Shown piece by piece: positions 10,019-23,007 of a stretch of DNA of 64,000 bases. Position 1 is the first letter of the stretch. Every line of letters starts with the position of its first letter. Origin of the DNA: Sphaerulina vaccinii (lineage: Eukaryota; Ascomycota; Dothideomycetes; Mycosphaerellales; Mycosphaerellaceae); NCBI GenBank assembly GCA_022570795.1, contig JAKUDP010000002.1, forward strand, positions 3,257,632-3,321,631, given 5' to 3'. The translations under genes and the position numbers were made by a program. The notes beneath the pieces are model-generated. The model was not told where the DNA came from. It searched no databases and worked only from the letters and a program-made list of their open reading frames with translations.

Positions 10019-10995
10019 GATGGACATATAGTGATGTCTTTGATGATTGTTTGATGTGAGGTTGGTATGGCTTCAGAAATGGCAAGAGCGCGGAGAGGCG
10101 TTCGGGAGAGTACAACGCACGTCACGTGGACACGCGTTTGCCTTCGCCTCGACTTTCCTCCTTTCCTTTTCTCAACATCAACCTCATTCTCATCCTCATC
10201 CTCCAGTCAAGACCATTGAGAAGACTGGCTACTGGCCCTACGAATGGCGCAGAACTTTCACTCATGAAGCAGGCGAGCTTCATACCTCCTCAATGGCTCT
10301 CAAGCGCGCCATCAATGAAAGTCCCAAATGACATCTTGCGAGTTCTTGGCCAGCACGCGAAGGATGCAAGACTGCACTGCGCCGCATTGGCAAACCTCCA
10401 ACGGGGGATGATCGACTCGACTTGAGAAAGACTTTGTTTTCTGTTTGGCAGAGCGACCACTTGACATCACCACTCACCGGTGAAGCCACAAGCACGCAGC
10501 TACCAGGAGGTCCTTCGTGCAACGCGTAAAAATCCTCCGGCTATGGTCTGCCGCTATGGGTTTCACCAGGAACCCTCCCCAGTATGTACTTCATGAGATA
10601 CACTGATGCTCTTTGAGAAGGAATGGTTCAAAGCGATAGCGATGGAGCCATATATCTGCAGTGCATACCACAGCCACGCCCAACAAGCACAAGAGTCGCC
10701 CGCTAGCAGTGAAGATGTGGACTCAATTCCGACTTGGCAACAACAGCAGCCATGCAAGAGTTCCGAAAGAGGAAAGCTAAGTTGTCCATCATAGCCCGCG
10801 GCTCAACTTCGAAGGATTGCCATGGTTTCATGCCTCCTCGTATTGGATCCAAAGTGTCAAGATCTGCCAGGCAACCGCCATGCTACCTGTTCGGGAAGCT
10901 TTCACAGCCTCACTCGGTTTTGTATATCCCAAAGCACTCTCTCGAGTGTCGGCGCCACCACATAGGTGCCTTCTTTGAGGTGTAACATTGTCAAC
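10019..10995. other. divergent intergenic region between fmc1 and the ABC-A gene
   Basis: About 1 kb. A pyrimidine-rich CCTC/TCCTCATC stretch (10140-10210) resembles fungal core-promoter CT tracts. Frames of 85-99 codons lie across 10047-10425, but none has a recognisable domain. Confidence 0.4.
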
Positions 10996-13900
10996 ATGCG
11001 CGTTTCTGGCTTTCTGGACCAGACATGGACACTCACCAAGAAGGACCTTTTACTCGTTGTCCGCAGGCGATGGCTTTCCACATTCATTAGAGCAGTCGCG
11101 TTCCCAATCGTACTCACAGTCATTCTCGCATCAGTCAAGACCTGGATCCATAACGATGGCGGCTATGGAGTTGGCACACCCTCGCCCATTCGGTCACTGC
11201 CCGATGCTTTCGATGCGGTGGGCTCAAGCAGGAAGAACTTTGTAATTGTGGATCGCGGCCTACAAGGAGAGAACATACGCTATGTCATCGACTCGCTTCG
11301 AGACATGGCAACCAACGGAGGTCGCACTGTGCGTATCGCGAACGATGATTCCCAAATCGCCGGTCTCTGCCCAAGTTCCAGTAAAGGTAGCACGAATTGC
11401 TTCGCAGCCGTCGACTTCTGGTCGTCTCCCGATCAAGGCCCAGGACAGCTCTACAACTATACCATCTGGAATGATTGGGTCATTCAAGGTGGAAGGGTCG
11501 ACCGCGACGATAACGCCATCCAGCTCTACTTGCTACCTCTGCAACGCGCCATTGACTCCCTGATCTCGGAACGAAACAATGGCACTCAACTGCCAGATAC
11601 CATCCTTCAATATCCATACACAACTCGAACACAAGCGGAGGTCGACTTCCAAGATGGCAGGTTCTTCGGCTTGCTGGTCACACAGGCCATAGCATTTGCG
11701 CTCTTCATTGGCATGGCCGGTATAGCCTATCACCTGACTGGTCATGTAGTACGGCAACGCGAAGAGGGCATGTTGCAGCTCATTGACGCTCAGATGCCCA
11801 ACAAGTCGCGCTACGAGAGTTCGATCGCGCGGATGCTGGCTACACACTTGGCCTTCGATATCGTCTATATGCCGGCGTGGATCATCTGTGGTGGCGTCGT
11901 GGGGGCAATCATCTTTCCCTCCTCAAACCCTGGCTGGTTCGTGCTACTGTACTTCCTGGCAGGACTCGCGATGACAAGCTTCTCCATCCTGGCAAGCTCG
12001 TTGTTCAGAAGACAGCAGCTCTCTGCCATCAGTGCTGTAGTGGCGGCTATTGTATTCGCAATCGTGGCCCAGTTCACGCAAAGCGGTCAGAAGAGCACAA
12101 ATACCGCTGCTGCCACTGCAACGGGTCTACTCTTTCCTCCCTCAAGCTTTGTCTACTTCTTGGTCTACGGCGCAGTAGCTGAGATCTTCAGCGTGCCATT
12201 GCAGGCCAGCCAAGAGCTGCCAAACATAGCGCTACTCAACAATGCTCTGAACATCAATCTCTGGACGCTGACGCCTGCTCATTTCTTGGGCTTCTTTGCT
12301 TTTCAGATCGCACTCTATCCCATCCTCGCTATCCTGATTGAGCGCTTCCTGTGGGGAAGCAACTTCCGAGGCCGTCACCTCAGGTCCAAAGAGGAGATGC
12401 AAGGCAATGCACTGCGCATCAGGCAGTTCAGCAAGCGCTACAACAAGGCTTTCAAGAAGAGCGACCGAACTCTTGCAGTGGACGAGCTTTCACTCGATCT
12501 CTATGCTGGCTCGATTACGGTGTTACTTGGTGCAAATGGTAAGCAAAGTAGTAGATAGAAGGCATACGCTCGCTCCTGTGTCTCACCAAGCTCTCGCTCA
12601 CTCCGGTGCTAAGCTTGAGGACAGACATTGATTGAGGCAGCCTGTGTTGTCAGAGATCTTTGCTGACTTTCTACCTACTACTTTTAGGCAGTGGCAAGAG
12701 CACGACAATGAACTGTATAGCTGGCCTCGAGAGCATTACCAGTGGCGAGATCGACATCGACGGCAGTGGTGGGATCGGTCTTTGCCCACAGAAGAATGTC
12801 ATGTGGCCTGATATGACTGTTGAGGAGCACGTCGCTTTCTTCCAGAAGCTGAAGAACCCTACCATGTCACGGAGTCAGAATAAAGAAGAGGTCAAACGCT
12901 CGATCGAAGGCTGCGATCTGAAGAAGAAAGAGAATGCCAAGTCGAAAACACTCTCTGGTGGTCAACAGAGGAAACTGCAGTTAGCGATGATGTTGGCGGG
13001 CGGTAGCCAAGTCTGCTGTATAGACGAAGCCTCATCTGGTATCGACCCTCTGGCACGGCGCAAAATCTGGGACATCCTTCTAAGAGAAAGAGGACATCGA
13101 ACACTTCTGCTGACGACACACTTCCTCGACGAGAGTGAAGTCCTTGCCGATCACATCGCTCTGCTATCAAAAGGCAAGCTTCGCGCAGAAGGCACTGTTG
13201 CGTCGCTGAAGTCCTCCCTCGGAGGTGGCTTCCGTGTTGTGCTACCTGGTCATCACGATGCGTTCCCAGATGCCATTTCCTCCGACGAGCCCCATGTCAA
13301 GTACGAAGGCGACTCCACAGTTTTCGTGGCGTCTGGCAGTGCCGCGCTTGCGACATTACTGGAGAAGCTGGACCGCCTTGGCTACACCAACTACAAAGTA
13401 GAAAGTCCTAGCATCGAGAAGATCTTCTTGCGTCTTGCCGACGAGATGAAACACCAAGAGCAGAACACGTACATCAACCTCAAGAAAGACAGTATTGCTA
13501 GTGATACAACTGCTGTACACACTACAATGTCGCTGCACACTGGCAAGCCTTGCGGACCTGCAAAGCAGACTTGGGCCTTGTTCAGGAAGCGAGTCACGAT
13601 CTTGAAGCACAACTTCATGCCGTATGTCGCGGCTTTGTTCGTTCCTCTAGTAGTGGCTGGGCTTGTCACTCGATTCCTTCTGAACGTCTCGTCGTTCGGA
13701 CTACAATGTCGAGACCCGGACGAGTCCTACGTCTACCAAAGGGTCCCTCAGCTCATGTACGCCAGCACCCTTGCCAGCAACGAAATTCTAGGGCCGCCGC
13801 AAATCATCACACCTTCGGAAATTGGGGATCTCCTGCCCAATAACACATTCTGTTATTCATATTCGAGATACTCCTCATCCGTCTCTTGTCAGAGTACCTA

Positions 13901-16071
13901 TCCGTCTTACAGTGCACCTCCGAGCTGGAATAGAACGACAGTCGTGGATACTCTCGACGACTTCAATGATCAGTTCCGTGGGTCGAATACGAACAGGAAT
14001 GGCCTGTTCATCGATCCGAATGGCCCACCAGTCTTTGTGTGGCGGTCTGAAAGCAGTCCACGCTCAGCATGGGAAACGCTTGCTCTGCTAGACATGGCGT
14101 TGACTGATACTTCAGTCGCCGTATCGTACCAAAGTTTTGCGCAAGGCTATGCACCTCGAGACTTCTATCAAAGTCTAGTGGCTGTCTTCACAACTCTCGG
14201 GTTCGTCCTCTTTCCCGGATTGTTCGCGCTATATCCGACGCGTGAACGCCTGCAGAAAGTCCGAGCTATGCACTACTCGAATGGTATATTAAGTGGACCT
14301 CTCTGGACCGCTTATGCCCTCTTCGACTTCTGCTTCCTACTGCTGATCGCTATTCTGGTCATCGTGATTTGGCTTACGAACTCGTACAACTGGTATGGCT
14401 TGGGTTACATGTTCGTGGTGTTCCTGTTCTATGGCACAGCAGCAACAGCATACTCCTATGTCGTCTCCCTGTTCGCCACATCACAACTTGCCGCGATTGC
14501 AATGACATGCATTCTACAAGCAGTCATTGCGATGCTGTTCTTCGTAGGTTGCTTTCTGACAGTCGACATGGCCGATCTCTCTCAGATCTACAGTCAAATG
14601 GAGATCCTGTTCTGGACCATCGGGCTCATCTGTCCTGCTGTCAGTCTTATGAGAGGTCTGATGGTAGTGCTCAATGTTTATGCCATCTCATGCGATGGCG
14701 CAGCGCTATCGCGCAACCCTGGTGGCATCACGCTATACGGTGGACCAATTCTATACCTGGTGTTACAATCTGTCCTTCTGGTGGCGTTCCTGATCTTCTG
14801 GGAATCTGGCCGAAGTCTCGAAGCTTTTGGTATACGCATCGGCTCTAGCAAGAAGCATCACACTGATAGAGAGAAAGACGTTGGTAGTGACTCCAATGTT
14901 GCTGCTGAGGATATATCTCGACTGTCATCTGAGAATGAAGGTCTACGCGTGCAGCACATCTCCAAGACATTCAAGCGCAACCAAGCAGTCGACGATGTTA
15001 GTTTCGGTATTCTACCTTCTGAGAAGTTCGCTCTTCTGGGGCCGAACGGTAAGTCTCTCTGGGGCACAACCCGTCTCAAGACATATGATGAGACATGATG
15101 ATATGGCAATGGCTTGTGTGCTAACGAATGCAGGTGCTGGCAAGTCCACGATGATCTCGCTGATACGTGGAGACCTGGCTCCAGATTCCTTAGCTGGTCG
15201 ATCTGAAATCCACATCTCCGGAGACAGTCTTAGACATGCCCCAGTAGCAGCGAAACAACACCTGGGTGTTTGCCCACAGTTCGATGCCGTGGACTCCATG
15301 ACTCTGAAAGAACACCTCGAATTCTACGCACGCGCTCGCGGCGTGACCGGCGAACAGAAAGACGAGAACATTCACGAAATCATCACACGTCTCGGCATGA
15401 CTGATCATACTAACAAGCTCGTCAAGAAGCTGTCCGGCGGTACGAAGAGGAAGCTCTCATTAGGCATCGCTCTTATCGCCAACCCCTCAGTCTTGCTCCT
15501 CGACGAACCTTCTTCTGGCATGGACGCCGCAGCCAAACGAGCCCTCTGGTCCACTCTCTCTTCCATCTCCGCTGGTCGTTGCCTCCTTATCACGACGCAT
15601 AGCATGGAAGAAGCCGATGCACTTTGTGATCGCGCAGGTATCATGGCGTCTTCTATGCTTGCTCTTGGTACCATCCCTGGTTTGCACGAGAAGTACGGCG
15701 ATAAGATTTACATTCAACTTGTGCTGAAGGAAGCGCCTCGTTCCTCGTTACAAGAAGTTCAAGCTATGAGTGAATGGGCTCATAGGACATTCCACATCGC
15801 TGAGATGGAGAGAATTGTAGGAGGGCAGATGCGTTTCGCTGTTCCTGTCAATGGGAATGCTGAGACTGGTCTGTTGGACGGCAGCAGTTTGAGTAAACTT
15901 TTCGCTGCAGTAGAGAAGCATAAGGAGGCTGTGAGCATCAGAGACTACAGTATTAGTCATGCTACGCTTGATCAGGTGTTCTTGAATGTTGCGAGTAGGC
16001 ATGGTGTTGATGAGGCTAATGCGGAGACTCCTGAAAGGAAGGGGTTGGTCAGGAGGTTGTTGAGACGGTGA
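10996..16071 (+). CDS. full-size ABC-A subfamily transporter
   Basis: Exons 10996-12538, 12688-15048 and 15134-16071 give 1613 aa. Start chosen at MRVSGFLDQTW (caacATGCG) rather than the Met ten codons upstream. The order is TMD1-NBD1-TMD2-NBD2. TMD1 has a first membrane helix near residue 35, a large extracellular loop, and a helix cluster ending about residue 460. NBD1 has Walker A GANGSGKST, signature LSGGQQRKLQ, Walker B CCIDEASSGID and H-loop TTHFLDE. TMD2 again has a long loop with several Cys/Asn-glycosylation sites. NBD2 has GPNGAGKST, KLSGGTKRKLS, LLLDEPSSGMD and TTHSMEEAD. ABC-A proteins are mostly lipid transporters or floppases in animals; fungal substrates are largely unknown. 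Both introns (149 and 85 bp) split the same glycine codon of the two Walker A motifs, in phase 1. The gene appears intact. Confidence 0.9.
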
Positions 16072-16249
16072 TCATGAGTAGAGGTGTGTACACAACTTTG
16101 ATAACAACTTTATAAGTAGATGATATCCTGTAGTCGAGCCGAGTGCATAACTAGCTATGCGAGTCCGCTCTCTATAACAGACAGAATCCACTCGCGGCCT
16201 TGAAAGAAAAGCTTAGTAATCTGCGATCAATCAATCGATTGGAGTAGTT

Positions 16250-19200
16250 GAATTGAATTGGCCATTAATCTGCAATCAATTGCCGGCCGTTATAGCTTAT
16301 AACCCCTTTAATCTAAGCTCTAAGTCGTTAATATAGCCTTGCGATTAGTATAATTAAGGTCTTAGCAGGCTTATATAAATAAGGAAATAAGTAATATAGC
16401 TAAAAATCTATAAAATTCGCTTCTAATAGTTACTCTAAGAGCCTAAGAACAGCCTCTATTATTTTATATACTAAACTAGTAAATTGTAAGTAAATAATTC
16501 GTATCTTAGTAGCTATAGAAGTATCTATTTAGCTTATATATTTTTAAATACTTACTTTTGCTTTATTCTATACTCTTTCTAGCTATACTAATACCTATAG
16601 CTATCTCGCATTCCTTCCTAATTATTATTATTACTACTCTTTTCTATAGAGAGTAAGAATCTTTAGAAGATCTAAAAAGAAGAGGCTAGAGTAGTAGTTT
16701 AAATATAGAAGAAGCCTATATATAAATATTAGTAAATACTATACTTTCAAGCTCTTATAGTATTACTACTACCTTGTTTTCTTATTAATCGGTACTATAC
16801 TATTACTCGATTACTTCTTTACTTTATTACTACTAACTATATATAGATCTACTTATAATTTAGCTTACTATAAAGTCTAAGAAACTTAGGCTTTTAAAAT
16901 ATAACTAATATAGCTTCTACTATAACTATATAGCTTACTAGCCTCTTAAACTAATACTATACATAGTAAATATACTACTTTCTTATCCCCTATTAAGGTT
17001 ATCGACTTTAGAAGTAGCTATAGTTTATTAGTTATAGCTAATAAGCTATATATTAAACCTACTAGCGCAAGAGCTCTAAGACTTCTAGATACTAATAATC
17101 TTAGTCTAGATTTTAGTAAGCCTATTACTATAACTATAGATAACTAGACGACTATACTAGGTAGCTCGGAATTTAGTATCTATATTAATAGTAATACTAA
17201 GAATACTCTACCTATCTTAGAAGCCTCTAAGAATAACTTACTACTTTTAAATAAAATAGAAACTTACTATCTAGATAGCTCTTATACTATCTATATAGCT
17301 AATAGCAATCTAAAGAAGATACTAGCTAAATTCGATACTCGAGTAACTAGCAATTACTTTATATATAACTTAAAGTAGTATAGTAGAACTCTACTAAAAA
17401 AGAAAAGCTAGGTAAAAATAGGTAACTTCTAGGCTTATAGCGAGTCTATAACTAAAGAAAATAGTAGTTAGTCTATATTGTCCCTAGTATAAGAGTATAG
17501 CTATTCTAATCTTTACTAACCTACTACTAGAGAAGGAATACTTCTACTATTATAGCTACTTAAAAAAAGAGAAGTATAAGCTATTTACTATTACTAGTAT
17601 CTTTTTAATCTACTACTACCTACGACAAAGCTATAGTATTTAGTTTAGTAATAATTTAGCGCCTTCTAAGCCTATCGATATAACTAGAAGTAATACTACT
17701 ATATTTAGTATATTTAGTATTACTAGCGTCTTTAAGTAGTATTTTATCTTCTAGTTTCTAATATATAGACTTACTCTTTTTATAATTAAGAACTATTACT
17801 TCTATAATCTAATAGAATATATAAATCTATTACTTTTCAACTAGTTGCTATAGAGTATAAGTATCTTTTAGAGGTAGATAATAGAGGAGTTCGAGTAGTA
17901 TTATAGCTATTTAAAAGAGGAAATAGATAAAGCTAGAAGTAAGGTAAGTTGCTAGTTAGTACTAACTTTAGTAAGCGCTAATATTATATACTTATAGACC
18001 TCTATTTCCTTTAATTTATAGTCTAGTCCGAACTACCTTGCTTTTATAGCTATCTATATTTACTTTATTAATAAGTATAGTTACTACTAATATACTCTAC
18101 TAGTAATACTAAGGATTCTTAGAGCCTATACTACTAAGAATATTACTACTAAACTAAAGAAGGTTCTAGTCGACTATAGCCTTTATAGAGAGTCTAGACT
18201 CGGTTAGTTTATATCGGATAATACTATAGTTAATAATCGAGTTATTAAGCTACTTCTAAAGAACCTATTTCCTACCTAGAGTAATAAAAAGTATAAGGCT
18301 TACTATTTCTATTACTTCGGCTATATTGCTAATATTAGCGCTTAGTTCTTCCTTTATAGTATTAAGACTAAAGATATTATATACAATTTCGAGGAGGCTC
18401 GAGTTACTAGTAATTTAGTAGCTATAGTAGCTCTCTAGTATAAAATTAGGTTCCTTAGAGTTCTCTATAACCTTATCTAGTATATTCGAGCTACTCTATA
18501 GTATTATAAAAAGTTTATAGCTTATATTCTACCTAGTAATAAAGAAAAGAAGTATAATAAGCTAATAGTAAATAGAAGTTTATAAGTTAAATTACCTCTT
18601 ATCTAGACTTTTAGATAATACTTATAGATCTACTTTAATTATATTTTATTATAATATCTTATATTAATTAGCTTCCTTAGAGCTTTCTATATTAGTACTT
18701 AGCTTTCTAACCTCTTACTTCTTTCTTCTAACTCCTACTTTCTAATACTCTTTTACTAATAATAACTACTCTAATTAGCTTATTTCTACTAACTAAATAT
18801 AATAGAATAGTACCTATACTACTATCGGCTATACCTTCGATCTCTACTAATAACTCGAGCTTTTCTATACTTACTATATCTCTTAGAGAGGTAGTTATAT
18901 TAGATTCGAGCCTCTTACTACCTTATACTAGATTATACTCGAGGCTATTTATATAGCTCTAGAACTTTTCTATAATAGTATAGTAATAAGTAAGAGCTAT
19001 AAGTACGACTTTAGTTACTATATTTAGTATCTAGACTACCTCTATAAGCAAATCTTATAGTCCGAAATAGGTTAGTAATAAAAAGTAGCTTTTTAAAAGA
19101 ATAATAACTTTATAGATACTTATAATTATATCTAGACAAAACTCGAGAAGTATTATAATACCTATAATAAGTCTCCTACTTACTATACTACTATAGTTAT

Positions 19201-20110
19201 TAATCTAACTTTTAAATAGTAATAGTATATATAGGAATAGACTACTAAGAATAGTAAGGAAGACTAGTTATCTACCTACTAGTATAATATAAAAAACTTC
19301 TAGCAAAGTAAGTATAAAAGCTAGATAGTAACTCGTCTACTACTACTACTAATCTATTAACTAAGCCCTATTCTTCTTCGTACTAATAGTAACTATTCCT
19401 CTTCTTCTACCTTTTCTACTAGCTCTAAATAGCTACGTAGTAATACTAATTGTCGAATAGATAACTTTTTTAACTATAAATAAGTCTATATAGCTAATAA
19501 TTAATAGACTAATAGCTTCGAGAAATACTTTCATAAGCCTCTTAAAGTAGAAGGTACTAATCTACTAGCCTACTAGAATATATACTAGCTTTCTAGATAA
19601 TACTATAATATAGTATAGATAGTAGGGAGTAAGAAACCTAGAATTAACTACTATTTTAGTACTAATCTTACTATTTTTTAGATAATAGACCTTCTTGCAA
19701 TCCCCTCTTAATCTACTAAGTACAAATATATATTCTCTAGTACTAAAATTACTATTACTAACTACTATAATTAACTTAAATATAATATTATTAAAGTAAT
19801 TAAATACCTCTAATATTAGATATCTAATAAGAGTATAGTTAAGAACAATAACAATATAGTTAAGAACAATATTAATAAGCTAGAAGGCATTCTATTCGAT
19901 AATCTACTAGGCTATAGTAAAGAGGTATTATAAGTATAGTAGTTAAGAGTTATTTTTATAGTATATATAGTTTTGGAGATATTTTAATAGCGATAGTAAG
20001 GTGTTATAAGGTAGTACTTTAACTAATCTAATTAACAAATTGAACAAACTACTATTTTGTTATAATTGTTATACCAACTTAATTAATAATATCCTCTAGA
20101 GGTTGGATTG
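16250..20110 (+). mobile_element. AT-rich RIP block 1 containing a hAT DNA-transposon relic
   Basis: About 3.9 kb of very AT-rich sequence in which CpA and TpG are nearly absent, TpA is in large excess, and no frame above 60 codons survives, as expected after heavy RIP. Reading through RIP-type stops on the plus strand gives hAT-transposase landmarks in order. Around 17997-18060 is SISFNL-stop-SSPN..LAFIAI, the (S)FDxWTSPN block. Near 18205-18240 is FISDNTIVNN, the catalytic-core (Y)FxxDNAxNN block. Near 18300-18345 is an RCxxHxxNL-like block (YFGYIANIS), followed by a KLHNIxxYIR-like block near 18465-18490. Terminal inverted repeats and an 8-bp target duplication could not be fixed, so element ends are approximate. 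The family is different from the block 2 relic. Confidence 0.7.
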
Positions 20111-21102
20111 AGTTAATCGCGATTACTAGAAAAGCTAAATAGTAGCGTGGTGGTCGCGTTAGGGCCGGAGCAAGGTTGATGGTTTTCGCGTGCATGTGAC
20201 AAAATGTGAACACGATCGAAAAGCTAGCCGTGGCGCTTGCCTCGGTATTGGTGTCAGTAGAGTTTTCATTGAGATCTATACCGATCGCGGGCTAGAAGAT
20301 CTGGTACCTCAGCCCTCACTAGCTTTGAATTGTGGCGAACGCTGCGATGCATACTTTACCACATCTCCGCTGCAGCTACGGCCACAAACGCGTCCGACGT
20401 CCCCGTGTTACAGCGGCGTCTCGCTGCTAAGAACGCAGAGGAGGCTCGAGCTGCTGAGGACAACAAACGCCGACTGGCTCTGGAAGTCGCGTAAGAGCCG
20501 GAGAGGTCGACATTTGCAGCTGTGCGTGGCGACTTCTCGGCGTATTGAGATATGGAAAGCCAGCAACTATCGGCTTCGTCCTGCTCTTGGCTACACAGAC
20601 TATGCGGACTGTGAGAAGAGTTAGACGTGAATATCGAGTCTGCTTGTATGCACTCAATGTGTGCAAATGCTGGTGGAGGTGATCTGACGCAAATGAATCT
20701 GACGCAAATGAAGCTGGAAGTTCTGTTTCGTTCGGAAGTAGGACAACCATATGCAGCGAACTAAGCAGTCTCATCTGTCACATCTGTAAGTGCCCGAATT
20801 GCGAGTCAGTGGTAATGCCATGCGAAGGAGCTGGATTCCTCTGCTGTGACTCCGTGGTCGGACGTGCTTTGTCCAGTGAGCTCTCTTCCACGCCTCGCGC
20901 CTTTGACGACCCATCTTTGATCTTCAATGTCTGTGCCTAGAGTCATCGCAGGTGCCCCAGCAGCTTCACGAGTTGTGTGGTCAGTGGGCTCTGTTTGTCT
21001 TGGGCTTTGCTCACTTACCTCAAGTGTAGGTTCTCAGGACGTAGGCTGTGCTGCAGGCCTGATTGGAGGTTCTGCGCCTCTCTTTCGCGACCTTCTGGGC
21101 TT
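20111..21102. other. transition zone between RIP block 1 and NOSIP, no confident gene
   Basis: GC content returns to normal at about 20.15 kb. A 144-codon frame at 20190-20624 looks random. A different frame at about 20365-20493 reads as an Ala/Arg/Glu-rich helix (AAKNAEEARAAEDNKRRLAL) ending in a stop, possibly a gene fragment. A 12-bp unit (AATCTGACGCAA) is repeated in tandem around 20679-20710. Confidence 0.35.
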
Positions 21103-21414
21103 TCAGGTGCGTTGCGAGTACCCCAGCGCCATAAGCTTCTGCTCGATCTCCAGCTTCCGAAGGTCGAGTTTCAGTCGCTTCTTCTCGATCTCGACCTGCT
21201 CGAGCTGCAGCCGCTTCTCATCAATCTCGATCTGCTTGAGTTCCAGTTTCAAGCATGCTTCTTGCTCCTGCTTAGACGGTTGGACGGGGCGGATTTCGGT
21301 TGTCTGCTTGGGTGATTCAGTTTCTCTCCTTGATTCGGCCATCATGTGTTGATGTGATTGATGTTGTTCAGGAAGCATTATTGGCATTGAAAGTGAACTC
21401 ACTTTTGCCACCAC
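21103..21414 (-). CDS. small coiled-coil protein or gene fragment
   Basis: A 103-codon frame; a second Met at 21345 (MAESRRETESP) is an alternative start. The C-terminal 60 residues are a regular charged heptad-like coiled coil (KQIEIDEKRLQLEQVEIEKK, then KRLKLDLRKLEIEQKLMALGY). The upstream part is polar, with many Gln, His and Ser. No domain, signal or membrane segment is seen. It sits only 78 bp from the divergent NOSIP start, leaving little promoter space, and next to a transposon block, so it may be a fragment of a larger coiled-coil gene. Composition argues that the frame is or was coding. Confidence 0.4.
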   Translation of the reverse strand: MVAKVSSLSMPIMLPEQHQSHQHMMAESRRETESPKQTTEIRPVQPSKQEQEACLKLELKQIEIDEKRLQLEQVEIEKKRLKLDLRKLEIEQKLMALGYSQRT

Positions 21415-21492
21415 TTTCGCGCTGACTCATGCACCCACGACATCTTCACATGCCTGCATCGGGAACCATCACGGTATCATCCAGCCGTCACC

Positions 21493-22630
21493 ATGTCGCA
21501 TAGCAGTAAGTATCTCCTTCCTATACTTCTACCATCCCAAACTAACATATGAAGAAAGGAACACGTCTCTCGCGTTCTTCACGGCCCACGAACGCAACGA
21601 ATTGAAGGGCCACTGGGGTTCCAAATCGACTCGACTCACACGCGACAGTTTCTTGCCCTTTGGCAGCTGTCAACTATGTCTTCAACCCGCCCAAGATCCA
21701 GTCTCTTGCCCTAGCCATGGACACCTCTTCTGCCGAGAGTGCGCATACAGCAACTTACTTGCACAGAACAAGGAACTGAAACGATTGAGGAAGGAAGCAG
21801 AGCGTAGAAAGCTAGAAGATGCCGAGGAAAAGGACATGGAAACTGCTGAAGCCCAGGCGCGAGCAGTAGAAGAATTTGAGAAAGTCCAAGCAGGTCTGAG
21901 CGCAAGATCTGGCGCATCATCAGCCAGTCAAAAGATCGTGGGAAGAGAGAATGGAAAAGTTGTCGTCGAGCAGGAAGTTGCAGAAGGAGCTGCAAAAGGC
22001 ACGAAAAGGAAATTCGAAGTCGATGAAGCCGAACTCGTCCGTCTGGCCAACGAAGACCGCGATAAAGCGAGGAAGCTTATGCAGGACGAGAAGAACGCGA
22101 AACCGCACTTACCTGCGTTCTGGGTCGCTGGAGAGACTCCTGACAACAAGAAGAGTGATGTCAAGGCTATCAAACAGCATCCGACATGTCCTGCTGCAGC
22201 AGCTGACAGGTCGCACGACTTCACGCTGAAGAGTTTAGTAGCTGTTCAGTTCACAGAAGAGAAAGCTTCTTCAGACTCGTCAACGACATCACGAACCTGT
22301 CCGGCGTGCAACAAAGCTCTCTCCAACTCAACGAAGGCTATACTAGCCAAGCCCTGCGGACATGTGCTGTGCAAACCTTGCAGCGATAAGTTTCAGAAAC
22401 CTCCTGAGAAGTCTTCGCACGACAAGGAGCTCGACGATAGTGTGAGGTGCTATGTCTGCCAGGAAGATGTTACGCCTGGGAGGAAGACGAAACGCAGTAA
22501 GAAGAATGGTGAGAAGGAGAAGGAGAGTAAGGTCGATAGGGGTCTGGTTGAGTTGGCTAGTGATGGGACTGGTTTCGCGGGAGGTGGCAAGAGTGAGGTG
22601 AAGAAATTTGGGATCGCATTTCAGTGCTGA
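21493..22630 (+). CDS. NOSIP-like RING/U-box ubiquitin ligase
   Basis: Two exons, 21493-21505 (only 13 nt) and 21555-22630, give 362 aa; the 49-bp intron has a perfect ACTAAC branch site. Splicing produces MSHSKRNTSLAFFTAHERN, the conserved start of NOSIP-family proteins (MSRHSKRNT..). An N-terminal zinc-binding half-RING follows (CQLCLQPAQDPVSCPSHGHL, then FCRECAYSNLLAQ) at about residues 45-80. A charged coiled coil with a basic nuclear-type stretch (KGTKRKFE) comes next. The C-terminal RING reads CPACNKAL..CGHVLCKPCSDKF..CYVCQEDV. NOSIP in animals is an E3 ligase; in fungi the family is nuclear and linked to splicing complexes (established for relatives, inferred here). Confidence 0.88.
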
Positions 22631-23007
22631 GGTGTTCTGGGAAGAGTGGTAAGTGCGAGCGATGCACTTTCCCGAAGCACGATGATGCCTGGACTACAGG
22701 TAGTGCATCGAAGCATCACAGAGAAGTGAGCTAGCTACGGTGTAGCGAGCAAAGCAAAGCTGCTAAATGATGAACATCGCAGGTCCACAAATAGCATAGA
22801 GGCACAGAGATTGCACCAATGCGGTTGAGGCTGAAGTCGTACTGCAGGAGCTGAAGCAAGCGAAACCTTATCTGTCATCACAACAGCACGATTATTTCAG
22901 CTGGCGGTCGATCATTTTGGCGATCTTCGCGAAGAAAACCAGAACGCTGCGCTGTCGCCCAGTAATGGTGTCGACACTCTACAGCTGGACAAACTACTAC
23001 CTGTAAC
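22631..23007. other. intergenic, nothing seen
   Basis: Short region between two plus-strand genes; it should hold the NOSIP terminator and the promoter of the DUF3176 gene. No repeats or frames worth reporting. Confidence 0.4.

Noticed and set aside
20190..20624. 144-codon plus-strand frame
   Set aside because: Composition looks random (many Arg/Ser/Cys, no structure) and another phase of the same DNA is more coding-like.
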